64,000 bases of DNA from Trissonchulus latispiculum (GCA_030248195.1 JASAND010020523.1:1-64000), one strand, 5' to 3'. Positions 42,786 through 54,590 are shown, counted from the first letter of the stretch. The notes: a model not told the origin generated them from the letters alone. A program made the numbers and translations.

Positions 42786-44740
42786 GTGATATTGTCCCCC
42801 TTCCGAACTATAATATTCTCCCCTTCATTAATGAAACCTAGACAATCGATGCAGCAAATCTAACAGGGTCTAAACAGCAAGACTTCAGAAGTCGGTAAGT
42901 TGTAAGTAAAAATTTTTACTTTTTAGTGTTGTTTTTTAATTTTTTATACATACCTAAAATATTTTTCTATTTTTACAGTTATATTTTTCTGGGTTTTTTA
43001 TTCTTTTCAAAATTTTTAAAGTGTTGCAAGTAAACAGTGTTAAAAACAGGTGAAAAGTTATTGATTTTTTAACATGTAAATTAACGCTATTAAACAATTA
43101 AATAATAAATGAAATGGCTGGGTTGCATTTAGAGGGGGGATGTTAAGGCTTGGAAGGGGGAAAATATCACCGAAAGAAAATATTATACGACACCAGCAAC
43201 GACACATACACACATATAACACATACAACGACACATACAACAACCAAGGAAAGAATTGGGGAGATAAACCTGGTCTTACACCAATGGTTACCTTGGATTC
43301 TGATGTCAAAGATACATTCACCCTTACACAACAGACTAAGGAAACGTACATGTCACGTCTAATATCAATCAGATTTGCAGGGAGCCGCAATTGCGGAGAA
43401 AAGACCAGAAGCAATTAAGGGGGGGCTAACGGGTTGGCACGACATCGTCGGAGAGAGCTACTTTCCCCCCACCGTCAGCCAACATATCAAAGTAAAACAG
43501 TTTAGGGTAGGAACAATATATTTCACATACACTGTTTTTGGCAGGACGCCAAAGTACAAATTTTGGTGCGAAAATTGGGATTTTTCGAAGTTTTTTCAGC
43601 TGTGGTGGATTAACGGTTTGACCAATTCTGGAACTTTCAGCCATAAATGTTAACTGTTACTTAAATATTAAAAGTATTCCGGTTTTCGAGCGTTGCTTCC
43701 TTATTCAGCTATATGTATATAAAAGCTCAAAGTTTGAAATTTGCAAAAAATTGAGATGCGCCGTTTTCGATCTAATAAAATTGACAGCCCCTAGCCTACC
43801 CCAGCTTTTTACCAAATAGGCTCTAATAGGGGCAAACTGTTTGTAAGTTTTGAGGGCTTTGGTTTTCTGGTTAGTGTGCTAACAAACTTTTTGTTAAGAA
43901 ATAAGAAATAACCCTTATTTTTAGGCCTAAAAAGCTAAGGGCAAATAGGGGTTGTTTGACCTGCTGAATCCGAATATTGAATCCGTTTTTCGACATGATG
44001 CTTCCTTCGTTCAGTATGCACTTACAACTAACTGTCTTAGAGATTTTTGGAGCGATCGCCTTCCATAGTTCGAGAAATCAGTCTAGCATTTCTAAACATT
44101 GGAGCGAGGTTTAGTGACCTAGCGTTCTGCACATCTTGGTACACTCTCCGGCCTGTAAATGAGCGAAGCTTTAGCCGATTATGCCAACGTACTTTGGAGT
44201 AGTTGACTCACATCTTCAAAATGGCACCAAATGACAGCGACAATATCGATAATGTAATCTATCGCTGCTAACGCAGGGATTAACGAAATCACGTCATTTT
44301 TACAAAAGTTAAGACAGATACTTGGAGTATTAATTAGAGCAAAGTTGGGTTCAGATACTTGGAGTTTTAATTAGAGCAAAGTTGGGTTCATTTGGTAAAC
44401 CACAGCTCATTAGACGTTAGTTAACCTCCACCCGTATAGACCTACAACACCCAATTTATCGCACTTTTATTGTATCGCACAGAAAAGAATACAATGGTGT
44501 AGAGATTATTTTACACGATACCAAAAGCGCTATATGTCAGAACTGTTCCTGGAATATTTGGTTACCATACCTTGCCCATAGCAATCAGGGCAAGGCGATT
44601 TTTGTGGACGTGGACGTGTCACGCCGAGCTTTGGACCGACAACACCAACTTTTCATGGCTCCACAGGACGCTACGCTGCATGGAACTCTTTCAAACTTTA
44701 AACTATTTTACACTAAACCTAATACTATTATGTGGCAAAA
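42786..44740. other. No gene recognised; short tandem duplication
   Basis: GATACTTGGAGT(A/T)TTAATTAG is duplicated with period 36 at 44317-44390. ORF 43375-43653 (92 codons) resembles nothing I know. A purine tract AGAGGGGGGA at about 43130 is followed by TGTTAAGG, reminiscent of an LTR border, but it is unsupported. Confidence 0.4.
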
Positions 44741-45490
44741 GACTAGCTAGCTTTTCCAACATCGAACTTTAATGAAATTCGTAGCCCGCCCCTTAAACGA
44801 TCAACGCTATCGAAAGCTGCTTCAAAGTCTAAAAACGAGACCACTATACGCTCTCACGCTCAGTCGTACTGTCTGAATCCAGCCTGCTGTTCTCTGATTA
44901 GCTGATCCAACTGGTGAAAAATGCGGCCACGAGCGACAGGATTTTACCTGCAATAGCAAGCACAGATATACCCCGGCACCTTCACTATTTTTCAAATGTC
45001 CTTTCGTGAATACCGATACCCCAATTGTTTTTGCCACCAGTGGAGAGTGCCTATGCCGCCAGATCTTTGCAAACAGTTTCAGCATATACGGAGCGATAGC
45101 GTTGGCTGCACATGTGAATAGTTAATATTATTTAAGCAATCTTCTCCAGCCGCCTTGTTAGGTTTCAGCTTCTTGATGGCTGCCAATACCTGATCATATG
45201 GGATCTGCACGAAAATCCGCAGAAATTGTTGGTAGGAGTGCAGCAGGATGTGCTTCAGGCAGCTTACCGTTTGGAAAAGAGCAATTCAGTAGATCTTCAA
45301 AGCACTCTCTCCACCGTTCCAGGTTTTGGTTTTCGTGCTCGATGAGCTTGCCATGAGAGTTTTGCACAGCACCACGAAGAGACAGCTTGCACCCCGTGGT
45401 TTCACGAAGCAGGCTACACAGAGATCTTGAGATGCCAGCAGTACTTGCTTGTTTGATGAGCCTGGCTACATTGTCCCAGTTCTATTCCAT
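44740..45490 (-). pseudogene. LINE reverse transcriptase, N-terminal half
   Basis: Minus-strand frames, with shifts, read SLCSLLRETTG, GKLIEHENQNLERWRECFED, LLNCSFPNG, VLAAIKKLKPNKAAGEDC, then a decayed GKIL region and FLDFEAAFDSVDRLRGGL. These are RT motifs of a non-LTR retrotransposon: the approach region, the K-x-x-K-A-x-G-x-D box and the first catalytic region F-D-x-x-x-A-F-D. The clade was not determined. Confidence 0.85.
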
Positions 45491-45639
45491 ATCCTTTTTA
45501 AGATTTCTCCGCAAAACTTAACGTAACTCAACTTAACTCAGGAACGTAACGTATATGCAGTGCAGGTTTATTCCCTCGAAGTTTTTCTGTACTAGTCTTT
45601 GCCAGGTAGAGCGGACTCCACCTCGGGGTCGTTTCCATT

Positions 45640-46270
45640 GGGACAAAGGCTCTGCCATCAGCGTTCGCCTTGCCGGAACGAAAGATGGCGCCGCAGGACA
45701 TGACCCAAGTATCGGAGTCGACGTCTCAGTAGTTCTGATTTACAGAGAGAAGGAGGGCCGATCCGCCTGGTGATGTAACAATTCCATCTTGATAAGAGCA
45801 TTCGTCGCCAGCAGAAAAAAATCAAAGGTCTGCAGCCTGCAGATGTCATTTACATTAGCTGGCCATATTCACAGGCATAAAGCAGGACAGGGCGATTCGC
45901 TGCAAGGTAGGCTTTTACCTACAATCTGGCGTTTGATCCTTCCACAGGCAGTTCTGTAGATTGTTTAAGGCATTTTGCGCTTTGGTGATTCTAGATCTGA
46001 TTTCTTGAGAGGGCCGCAACAAGGCTGTCCAGATAACAGAGCTGGTCCATACATTCTAATTGTTGTCCCCGCTGGAGCATGACCGGACAACCTTTGTCTT
46101 TTCAGCGATGATGAGCAGCCCGATTGAAAAAGCATTGTAGTCCAGTTTGTCGATGCATTAGATTAAGGTCAGCGCTAGTTTCAGCTAGCAGAGCGATGTT
46201 GTCAACATCGTCTAGATCCATCAAGAGATCCCCAGCATCAACTCTTATTCCGGGAGATCCTTCAAGGGGT
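45640..46270 (-). pseudogene. LINE reverse transcriptase, C-terminal half and tail
   Basis: Minus strand: GIRVDAGDLLMDLDDVDNIALLAE, where the FADD box is changed to DDVDN, so the site is dead. LECMDQLCYLDSLVA and SRNQI follow. Near 45660-45760 come RRIGPPSLCKSELLRRRL and RYLGHVLRR, the C-terminal tail of such ORFs. It lies upstream (in sense) of the N-terminal half, the reverse of the normal order. Confidence 0.8.
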
Positions 46271-48032
46271 ATATTTTAGGAATAACTCGTAGGAAAGAAT
46301 GAAGGCAAGAAAGCATTCAGTTGAGAATAGCAGGTGGTGACGTAATCAATTAAAGTAATTAAAATGGTTTTTGGTTTTTGGGGAGCCAGCAGTTTGATTT
46401 TCAATTCAATTTAGCGACAATCAGTTCATAGTCTGAACGATGTGAGGTTCCACAAACAGCTTTTACATCGTTCAGAGCTGATTCCCTGCTACTTCGAACC
46501 AAGGCAGTCTAGCTTTTTTGAATCTCTAACGTCAAGAAAGGAAATGGGATCATGACTTGTCTGAGTAAACTGTTGCAAATTACCATATCCTTTCCAAAAA
46601 ACTTACCAATTACCGAATATACGTTCTATATAATTCTCTATCGGAACAATACAAATTGGAAAAATGGTTTCCAATGTCCAGGTTTGTTCTGTACACTGAA
46701 AATTATATTGAAAATATCAATATAATTTTCAGAGATTGTTATAACAACCAAATTGTTTTCGTTAGCACAAGGTTGTTTTAGTGATCTCCTTCCTAATTGA
46801 GGCCCACCCTTGGTCCCCTTTGTCTATAACACACTTAAAGATCAATCACCCGCACACACGCACACACACATACACACACGCGCGCACACACGAGGTGTGG
46901 TAGGCCAAGTGAAGGCACAACATTGATGAAACTGAAAACGCAATACATATATTGCTAGTGCTGTTATTTAAAAAATAAACACCGAACAGGTGCTAATTTT
47001 TACTTTCAGTAAAAGTTTGAAAAATGTAGAATTGAAGTAAATCGGACGGGCCTGGCATGCGCGCGCAAGGACCGGGCACAGCTCTAACTTTGGTGGTCTA
47101 GTGCAAATAAATGCACATCAAGAGGCATAGTTGCAGATATCATAATCTTTTCATCGCACGTTTTCTAAGATGAGTGACAGATTTGTTCCTGGAGCAGTCA
47201 AAAATGCAGGCGGTTTTGGTTAGGAACAGATGAGATCAGATAGCACCAGATCAGTTCAGATCAAATCTGGTCTGATTTTTTATAGTGCTCAGGTAATATA
47301 TACTACCACAAGCTGCTGAGTTTCCTGCAATTAATCAGCCGTTTCAACCACCGTTTTTGAGGTCTTTTCATGCCCATTTCATTTCCTCTTATCCATTTGT
47401 GCTATGGTTCAGCTTGGAAGACCAAAGTGACAAGTTGGCTGATCCCAGACAAGGATTCAGCCTTTTAGCCTTTTAGTTTATTACAGACCTGTCACTTCTT
47501 AGAACGTTTTCTGGCCAAATAGGCTAGCTGCGTGTTTCCTTAACACTAACGTTCTCAATCCCGTCTCTTAAAATCTCAGTGAATCGGAATTCCACGACAA
47601 GGAGAAGTCATCGCAAAGACAGATCTCAGGGACTGTAATTTTTAAATGGTTTTAGTCTGCATTTTCGTCAGTTGTCAAGTTGAATTAACATCAGTTACTA
47701 TAAAAAGACGTTGAAAGGTTTGCACTTTCTGTAAGAATCTTCTCCTGAAAAATACGCCAAAATACTTAGGTACTTTCCTAAGAAAGCTATAAGCCGAATG
47801 ATCTATTCAGTTGTATTTATTAGAAAATGAAGCCATTTCTTGTTATATAGACTTATAGATATATATATACTGCCCAACTTTTCTGTGTTTACCAATTGTT
47901 TTCCTATACATACAAATTTTAACGGTTTTCAAAGAGTCTAACTCGAAACCATAGGTAACTTACAGGATTATTTTTGAGGCACTACATATTCACAGGAACG
48001 ATCGATAAACTTGATATAGGAGTTTAGCTGAT
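46271..48032. other. No gene recognised; CA microsatellite
   Basis: A (CA)n/(CG) stretch lies at about 46850-46893. No ORF longer than chance and no repeat structure that I can support. Confidence 0.4.
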
Positions 48033-48103
48033 GGCTCCGAGGTGTAGTGGGTAGCTCGAAGGACTGTAGATCGGAAGTTCTATGGTTCGAACCCAGCCGG
48101 GAC
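48033..48103 (+). repeat. tRNA-derived SINE head, tRNA-Tyr-like
   Basis: GGTTCGAACCC at 48084-48094 is a perfect B box. An A-box-like GTGTAGTGGGTAGC lies 40 bases upstream. GGACTGTAGATC matches the anticodon loop of tRNA-Tyr (GTA). The anticodon stem does not pair, and the acceptor stem pairs at only about five of seven positions, so it is not a working tRNA. The non-tRNA body probably extends to about 48480. Confidence 0.6.
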
Positions 48104-48658
48104 AATTCTTCACTTTCCATCCTGGGGCCTAAAAATGCATTAAAATAAGTAGTGCATACTTGACTACTGAACTATTGAATCGTAGAATTTAAATTCAGTA
48201 GTACTGAAAATTCCGTTGCATAAACAGCTACTGAAAAATTGGACTATTGCCGCTGTGAAAATCGTGCTGCTGTGCAAATCCTAAGTGCCGCTGTGCAAAC
48301 CATTGATAAAAGCCGTAAAATTTCTGAATTTTACAGTTGGAATAATTAGCAGCCTTAGTTAAGAAATAATTACAATTGGTTTACGTAGATTGATTAATTA
48401 TAATTTTATCTTTCTGGTCTTCTGAACTTCGAAATTTTGCTGAATATACAAACAGACAAAACGGCGTCAGTTTGACCTAAATTTCTTCAAAGTCTTAAAA
48501 GTTTGTACTATATTTACGTTATATTGTATTGTATACTTTTATAAAAGTTTGATCAAGTCTTCAGTTTGATTTGGTTTGATTAGCAAGTATATCTTGTCCA
48601 ATGTCCATTATATCTAATTAGACGCCGACGATAATCATATTGTCTATACAGGGCTAGT

Positions 48659-48883
48659 TTAACGTCTGATGGATATATCCGCTTTCTTGCCATACGTGCA
48701 CATCTGTTCACTTTCGTTTAAATGTCGCTCAAAGCATCCTGGCCGCACAAGAATTGAATACTTCATTATTTTTTCATTACTAGGTCGGTAACTACATAGG
48801 ACGCCAACAATTCCCAGCGAAAGTACAAGCAATGTAGGAAGGATTCCGTCTGGTTGTACAATTAACCGCTTCTTCGTTTGCAC
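48659..48883 (-). CDS. Small unknown ORF with a hydrophobic N-terminal segment
   Basis: Seventy-four codons. After MQTKKRLIVQPDG it has a hydrophobic stretch ILPTLLVLSLGIVGVLC that could be a signal or membrane anchor. A short domain with two Cys (RPGCFERHL, QMCTYGKK) follows. No family recognised. It is on the same strand as, and downstream of, the PolB relic, so it might belong to the same element. Could also be chance. Confidence 0.25.
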   Translation of the reverse strand: MQTKKRLIVQPDGILPTLLVLSLGIVGVLCSYRPSNEKIMKYSILVRPGCFERHLNESEQMCTYGKKADISIRR

Positions 48884-48935
48884 TGTTTTCTAATTATTCC
48901 GAAGTTGACGCAAGGGTTTCTTGTGTCGCTTCAGT

Positions 48936-49403
48936 TTACGCAAATTTTTTGAGGAAGCAGAATGAACGCAGCACATTTTCTACGCAATCACAAATAGTTG
49001 TTATTAATTTGGGATTTCCATTATCAACAGTACCGCGCCTTTGCTTAGCATTGCATGTGCAGAGCACTTTTAGGTAGTCGACATTCTTTTCGAAACGTGT
49101 AGCCATTGGAAATTGCTTAATACAGAATATGTGCAAACACTTTGCATTTTGAATCCTTTTTAGCTTCTTCAGTTTGTAGACACTATTCGCCTCGTTTGGA
49201 AATATCGTAGATTTTAATATAAAGTCGTCTGGTGTATTCTGATCCAGGTCTATGGGCAAGTATTCGTGTTGTTTCTGTATGGCGTGACTAAACTCATGCA
49301 TTAAGCCTTCTACTTTGTCTGGAAACATTTGCTTTGCTAGGTTCAGAGGAGTGAGTTTGTCCACTAGATTTTTCATCCAGACTATATATTGGGCGTTACT
49401 CAA
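48936..49403 (-). CDS. Unknown 155-codon ORF
   Basis: The longest intact ORF between the LINE relic and the PolB relic. It reads MSNAQYIVWMKNLVDKL, then LMHEFSHAIQKQHEYLPID, a basic segment KLKKLKRIQNAKCLHIFC and a Cys-rich end with CTC and CDC. No motif I can name. Placed 2.3 kb downstream of PolB on the same strand, it might be a Maverick cargo or structural gene or a stray exon. A chance ORF of this length is unlikely but possible in AT-rich DNA. Confidence 0.35.
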   Translation of the reverse strand: MSNAQYIVWMKNLVDKLTPLNLAKQMFPDKVEGLMHEFSHAIQKQHEYLPIDLDQNTPDDFILKSTIFPNEANSVYKLKKLKRIQNAKCLHIFCIKQFPMATRFEKNVDYLKVLCTCNAKQRRGTVDNGNPKLITTICDCVENVLRSFCFLKKFA

Positions 49404-49609
49404 CTGGGGTGCCGCTTATCGAAAAATATGTTGTGAGTTATGTGTATCGCGCTCAATAACCAATGATAGCATCCACTGGTAAACAACTCAATTAGCCTAG
49501 CACCTTTCTGGACTTCAGACATTATATCATCCATCCCTACCAGAGTAGGCTGACCTGTTTTCAACTCAGTTCTGGAATCCCTTGGTGAAATTTAACACCT
49601 ACTAACTCG

Positions 49610-49816
49610 CTATAAGCTTCTTGCCATTTGCTGTAGTACCAGAGCGCCCGCTGAGGTGTAGGGTCTATCCTTTGGTCTAAGAAATATAACAGCTTCGACT
49701 CGAACAGCCTTCGTCGGAGCGGTCACTATGCAAGTGAAAGGGCTTTGAAATCCCGGAAATGGGGTAGATATCACGTTTTGGGCACACTTGGACTGAATAG
49801 ATAGAAACAAAACCAA
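49610..49816 (-). CDS. Small unknown ORF
   Basis: Sixty-eight codons, MVLFLSIQSKCAQNVIST to LVLQQMARSL, with a hydrophobic start. No family recognised. Same strand as the neighbouring ORFs. Low confidence that it is coding. Confidence 0.2.
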   Translation of the reverse strand: MVLFLSIQSKCAQNVISTPFPGFQSPFTCIVTAPTKAVRVEAVIFLRPKDRPYTSAGALVLQQMARSL

Positions 49817-50240
49817 CAGCTCAATTTTCTTTATTAATATAACAATTATATTGCATACAATACTCTGTCATTTAGGATTAACAGTTTACATCAGTTCACT
49901 TTTACTTTCTGATCTTAGTTTCGTATCGTTTTTCTCAGGCTAGGATAACTAATATCAATGCCAAGAAGCCATTTGATTTGCCTGCTTCAGCAAAGATTTT
50001 CGTCGCCTGTATTGATTAAAAAATTTCAATATCTGGACGCTGCCGCAACGTACTGTTGTAATGAATTCCATCACACTACACTCTTCCCCATGTGTCTTCG
50101 TTTCAATTTTCAATTGATTTAAGTTGTTTGGCAAAGAAAGGGGGCCAAACTTTCAGGATGTTCCAGTGAGTCTTCTAATCTAAAAACATCGCGCCTTTTC
50201 AACCTGGTAATATTGCTCGACAGAACGATATACAGCTCCA

Positions 50241-50577
50241 CTAATGACAACTGGTGACATAGAAGCGGCTAAATGCATGCCATCCAGAATAGAAAATTGA
50301 TGCAAATGACCCATCAGAACTTTTGATACGCACACCACTAGTCTGCATGGCCGTATCATCCAACATTAATTGTTTATAAGGATTCTCATTTGGGGGATAA
50401 GAATGGACATCTTTGTTGTGTTTTCTCAAGGATCGGTGAGTTTTAAATGTCTGACTTCTAGGTTCTAGCAAGAGTACATGTTCTAGCTTGGCGATTAGAT
50501 TGAACCTTGCAAATGTGCCGACGCCTATCTGCAATGATAGTAAAGGTTTCTCCACATTGAGTACACTTGCGAGGCAT
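50241..50577 (-). pseudogene. C2H2 zinc-finger-like fragment
   Basis: From the ATG at 50575-50577 one frame reads MPRKCTQCGETFTIIADRRR and HICKV, a C2H2-like half. Downstream, a second frame holds TFKTHRSLRKHNKDVHSYPP, the second half of a finger. The two halves lie in different frames, so the gene is broken. It lies 1.1 kb downstream of the PolB relic on the same strand; whether it belongs to that element is unknown. Confidence 0.45.
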
Positions 50578-51181
50578 TGTAACACAGCCGCTCTTTTCGA
50601 AAAATTAAACGGAGTGACCCACTTTCAGAATTCTGCTCTTTGTATAATTAATCATTACGTAATCACGTAATTATCAAGCCAAGGACAAACACACAGAAGT
50701 AAGAGAAACGTTTAGTGTTAGCTAAACTTCGTAAAGTTTTAGCAAATCAGTACAGGTAATCCGAATTGGTCCAAACGGGAGAACATTATTTCACGTTCCG
50801 ACACTAGACAAAGTTGGACGTCATGCTGTCGGTTATTAAGGGACCCAACAGATCATCGGTTTCTTGAACTGGACACTGTTTTTATTAAAACACATCCAAA
50901 GGAAGCTTTGAATCCTCTGAAACTATTTAAAGAACATATGCTCCGTAGCCTATTTTGCGGAATACCAATAAACCCACTAGGAAGCAGCTCTACAATCATC
51001 TGATAAAAAGCGTCGTCCTGTTGACTATGAATAGTAGTTTGATTTGAGGAAACTTTGCTTAGTCTTTGCAGGGTAGCCATATAGAAAATTAAGGCCCCGC
51101 AAAGGGCAGCACGCGCCACTAGGATCAGTCAAGAAACACTAAAGAAACATATTTTCTCCATTTTGCCTACGGTAAATATTG

Positions 51182-51241
<60 letters not shown>

Positions 51242-51669
51242 GCTTTCAAACATACTAGTTAACGGTTAGTTAAATAGTGACTGCCGTGTTTAGACTAAGC
51301 TGGCAAACATGAATAAAAGTTTCAGTAAAGAAAACTTGAGAAAAGCTTGCTTTGCTTTTATTAACATTCTAATGCAATTAATTACACACCACATACAAGC
51401 ACTACACCGAAAACCAGTAATGGTATGGTACGCACAAAATCCACTTCAAAGTGGGGGCTGAAGCCTACAAACATCAGAGAGTAACAATTGTCACCTTCGT
51501 CACATAATACCGGCCTCATCCCACGACGACTCCTTGCAGTGGTAAGCATTCACTGTTTTTTATAAACAGAAAGCTAAAACGCAAACATCAGCATCCATGA
51601 AAGGGCGTCACATACTGCATTAGTTTTGTTTGTGACAAACAGTGGAAACAACCTAAATCAATACTTCTT
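50578..51669. other. No gene recognised; TA microsatellite
   Basis: A (TA)n run lies at 51188-51238. ORF 50853-51119 (minus, FYQMIVELLPSGFIGIPQNR) is open but unrecognised. Confidence 0.45.
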
Positions 51670-53600
51670 TAGGGGAAGTATCTATAGTCAGCAGGCAACG
51701 GCCTTTTGTCATAGATCCGTCCGTACACCCTTTCGGATCGGTTTTGCGTTAATAGTCGTGGAATTCTTGTTTGCTGCAAGCGGTTCTCGTGAACATGGTA
51801 TTCAGCTAAGTTGTCGGAAAGAAACTTTTTCATTGCGTTCGGATTGACTTTCTGTCAATTTCGAACTGAGAGATGAATTTCCTTAACTTTCCATTCAAAC
51901 TCGTCATCGCCATTCGCCGTTCGCATCGTATAGCCATAGTTATTGGGTTCTGAGAAGTAGGCACTGGAGCCATAGGCTTCCAGCACCCCATCTTTCATTT
52001 CTCCATAGACCATCTACCAGCTGTGGTTCTTGGTTATCATTTCCTTTCTTTGACACATGAATTAAGGAGGCTGTATCAAAATAGAGAACTTTATCCACTA
52101 GCTGCGCGAGATAGGAAAAGAGCTTATGACGGGTATGGCAAGTAGTGAATGCAACAATTGCAATTGCATTCACTTTGGCATCTGTCGGTGCTTACTTGTA
52201 TCGTGCTTCCATTTGCAAGGAAATTGAAATCGGTCACCTCCAGGCGAGCATCTGAGAGGAAAGAAACGCTTGCCAAAGTATCCACAAAATGAATTGATCA
52301 TTACTTTGGCAACCGCTCGCTTTTCGGGATTCACGGCAGTATTTTAAATCTGAAGCTGAATTCCTTCCTTTTGCTCATATTCTTGTGAATAGTGGCGTTC
52401 GTCCTCAATTTGGCAATGAGCAGACCAACCACTGGCTTCCTGTTTCACTACCAGAAAAGCCTTGATATAATTCTTGACTTGGCTGTTACTTTGCTCAACT
52501 CAATGCCAAACCTGTGCGGCTCTAACAAGGCAAGGCAAGGCATACGCCAAACGGATATCCCATTTGCACGGCTTTGTGCAATTCGGAGGTGCACTAAGTA
52601 TCTGACAACGTAAGTTCATTTCAAAAAGCTCACAAAAGGCTTCAAAAAGTCAAAGATACTGTCAAAGATCAAGTAATGTCAATATAATATACTTCTTACA
52701 CTCTTCCTGCTCGCAAGTATGGTGGAGTTTAACTGCATTTACTCGAATTCCAGTAAATGCATTCCGCGATGTAACGGCTCCATCAAGTCTAATTGCTTGC
52801 TAGCCCGTTGAGCACAAAGTCCTCAAACCAGCCGGTCCGTTTACGATGCTCATATTCACACTGCTAAATTTCTTCGACTTTGTAATTTTGCTCTTGGAGA
52901 CATTGGAGTGGCTGAAGTCTGCGCTGAAACTTTGCAAACGGATTTATATAGGCGCTACTGTCGAGATGTTTGTTTTTGGCCCATAAACATGTGTGCCCAT
53001 GAAAGAAGCAACCATGTAATTCATAAATGGTTGCATTATCTTCACAGAAACCGTCGAAATAGAAGTTACCTATGCGGACCTATCCATTGAGAGCATGACG
53101 AATTTAGTAGCCAGTTTCTGCATCCTCCCAACGCAGCCAAGCAACTGCCGATTTGTTGAATGGTACCCCGTACCCTTGTGGGGAGTTACTGCTATTGTGT
53201 CAGGCTTCAGATAATTCAGATAAAGCCGAAACAATTGTAATAGCGTGTTCAAAGGGGTCTACGCCGTCCGTCGCCGCCATGAAATCTTTGCGGAACGCTA
53301 TGCAGGCTCGCCAGAGAATGTGAAAGCAAAAATACGCCAACATTTCTTTTTGCATATCATATTGCAGTTGGGAACCCGAGACATTTTTAATTCCTCTGCA
53401 TCCCATTGTACAACGTCTTCAAACTCTTTGAGCTCTTACGTGACTGGACATCAAAGTAGCACAAGTCAGGCAGAAGGCCCAGTATACTACCGATTTGTTG
53501 TAGTGTTGAAAAGACACGGAAACGGTCCCATTTTCATTTCCCGGGAACCAAATGTTTTAGGTAATTTAGAAAGGGGCATACCAAATAATTGATGGTCACA
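51670..53600 (-). pseudogene. Protein-primed DNA polymerase B relic, Maverick/Polinton type
   Basis: Motifs run in order down the minus strand: MPLSKLPKTFG (53547-53579), DPFEHAITIVSA (about 53224-53259), NKSAVAWLRW and RHALNG (53050-53150), YELHGCFFHG (about 53000), CTSELHKAVQMGY (about 52560-52594), YIKAFLVVKQEASGW (about 52450), KVMINSFCGYFG (about 52290), YFDTAS (52066-52083) and RVYGRIYDKRPLPADY near the end. These match viral-type PolB, with the YEFHGCFWHG and NSFxGxFG boxes and a YxDTDS box in which one Asp is Ala. Stops and shifts between the motifs make it a pseudogene. The N-terminal exonuclease start is not resolved. The polymerase would copy the element's linear DNA from a protein primer. 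Confidence 0.85.
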
Positions 53601-54223
53601 CAAATTTTGTTGATGCGTACCATCAGGAAGAAGCATGTACACAAAGTCAAAGAAACAGTATTTAGGCGTCCGCGCTCTGCGGCTGCCTGTGCTGTTGTTA
53701 CTTCCGGACGGAAGTTCGTCAGGCAAGAGCTCGCCTGCAAGCATCGAGCTTCTATTTCTACCTGCTCTGCATACGCTGCTGCGCAGCCAGGAAGGTATGA
53801 GATGTCTCCACCATCGCAGAAAAGGTCGTCAAGACCATTGTTACCACAGCCGGTCTTCTGTGGTAGAACTGCCATGTGTATTGGCTGCATTTTAGCGTAT
53901 CATTGTGATGTTGGTCAACGCCGGTTGCACTGTGCACAGTAGTTGTAGCCCTCGTCGTCTGCAACTGAACTGCAGTCAGCTGTTGAAGAGAATCCTGGAT
54001 TTTTAGTCGTATCCTCGCAGTGTTTTAGAACGGCCGCTTTTGCTCCGGCAGCCGGCCTGATGAGGGGCTGACGGTCCAGCCGGCGGGCTAGCACAAGTAG
54101 TCACTGTAGTCAGCACTGAAATTTCAGCGAGCAGAAAATTAACAAAATTCATTTCAAAATTCAATTAAATTGTTAATTCAATCAAACTATATAAGTTAAA
54201 AACCGTTTCCATTGACTCTGTAA
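53601..54223. other. Probable N-terminal remains of PolB, not resolved
   Basis: Minus-strand frames such as 53534-53890 (KTGCGNNGLDDLFCDGGD) stay open, but I cannot match them to the exonuclease motifs. A GCCGGC-rich patch lies at 54040-54095. No terminal repeat of a Maverick was found. Confidence 0.35.
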
Positions 54224-54590
54224 TGTATAATATCAAGAGTACATAATAACAGAGTGTGCCACTGGGCACGCTTTATGATATCATAGCAAATACTATGCTC
54301 TGCACGCTAACGCCCCCCCCCCGCAAATTAGACCCTAGTGAACCCCCGCAAATCAGTACCTTGTCGAAAAGGGGGGACGCTCACTCGCTCTATGTTTATG
54401 TGCTTAAGCTCAAAAACACAAGCAGTGCGTGCGCGAATTTTATGCCTGCTTCGAGCTTTAGAACACAAACATAGCGCACAAACTTCATTGAGGTGATGGG
54501 TCTAATTTGCGGGGGGGTGCATGAGGTGTAGCGAGCAGAGCATAGTTTTTGCTCTGATAACATAGAGTTATGTACTCTTGATAATATACA
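54224..54590. mobile_element. 367-bp inverted-repeat element
   Basis: The ends TGTATAATATCAAGAGTAC and TGTATATTATCAAGAGTAC (from the right) are inverted copies. Inner arms ATACTATGCTCTGC and CCCCCGCAAATTAGACCC also have complements near 54494-54550. No ORF of its own. Confidence 0.7.

Noticed and set aside
43058..43660. Possible LTR start at about 43140 after the purine tract AGAGGGGGGA
   Set aside because: There is no second copy, no primer site and no coding sequence that would support an LTR element here.
48033..48103. Functional tRNA-Tyr gene
   Set aside because: The anticodon stem does not pair, and the acceptor stem has mismatches; a SINE head is the better reading.
51188..51238. Regulatory AT-rich element
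   Set aside because: Simple TA microsatellite.
53245..53942. Plus-strand ORFs of 115-117 codons over the PolB region
   Set aside because: They are the opposite strand of conserved PolB motifs; the minus strand carries the ordered family motifs.
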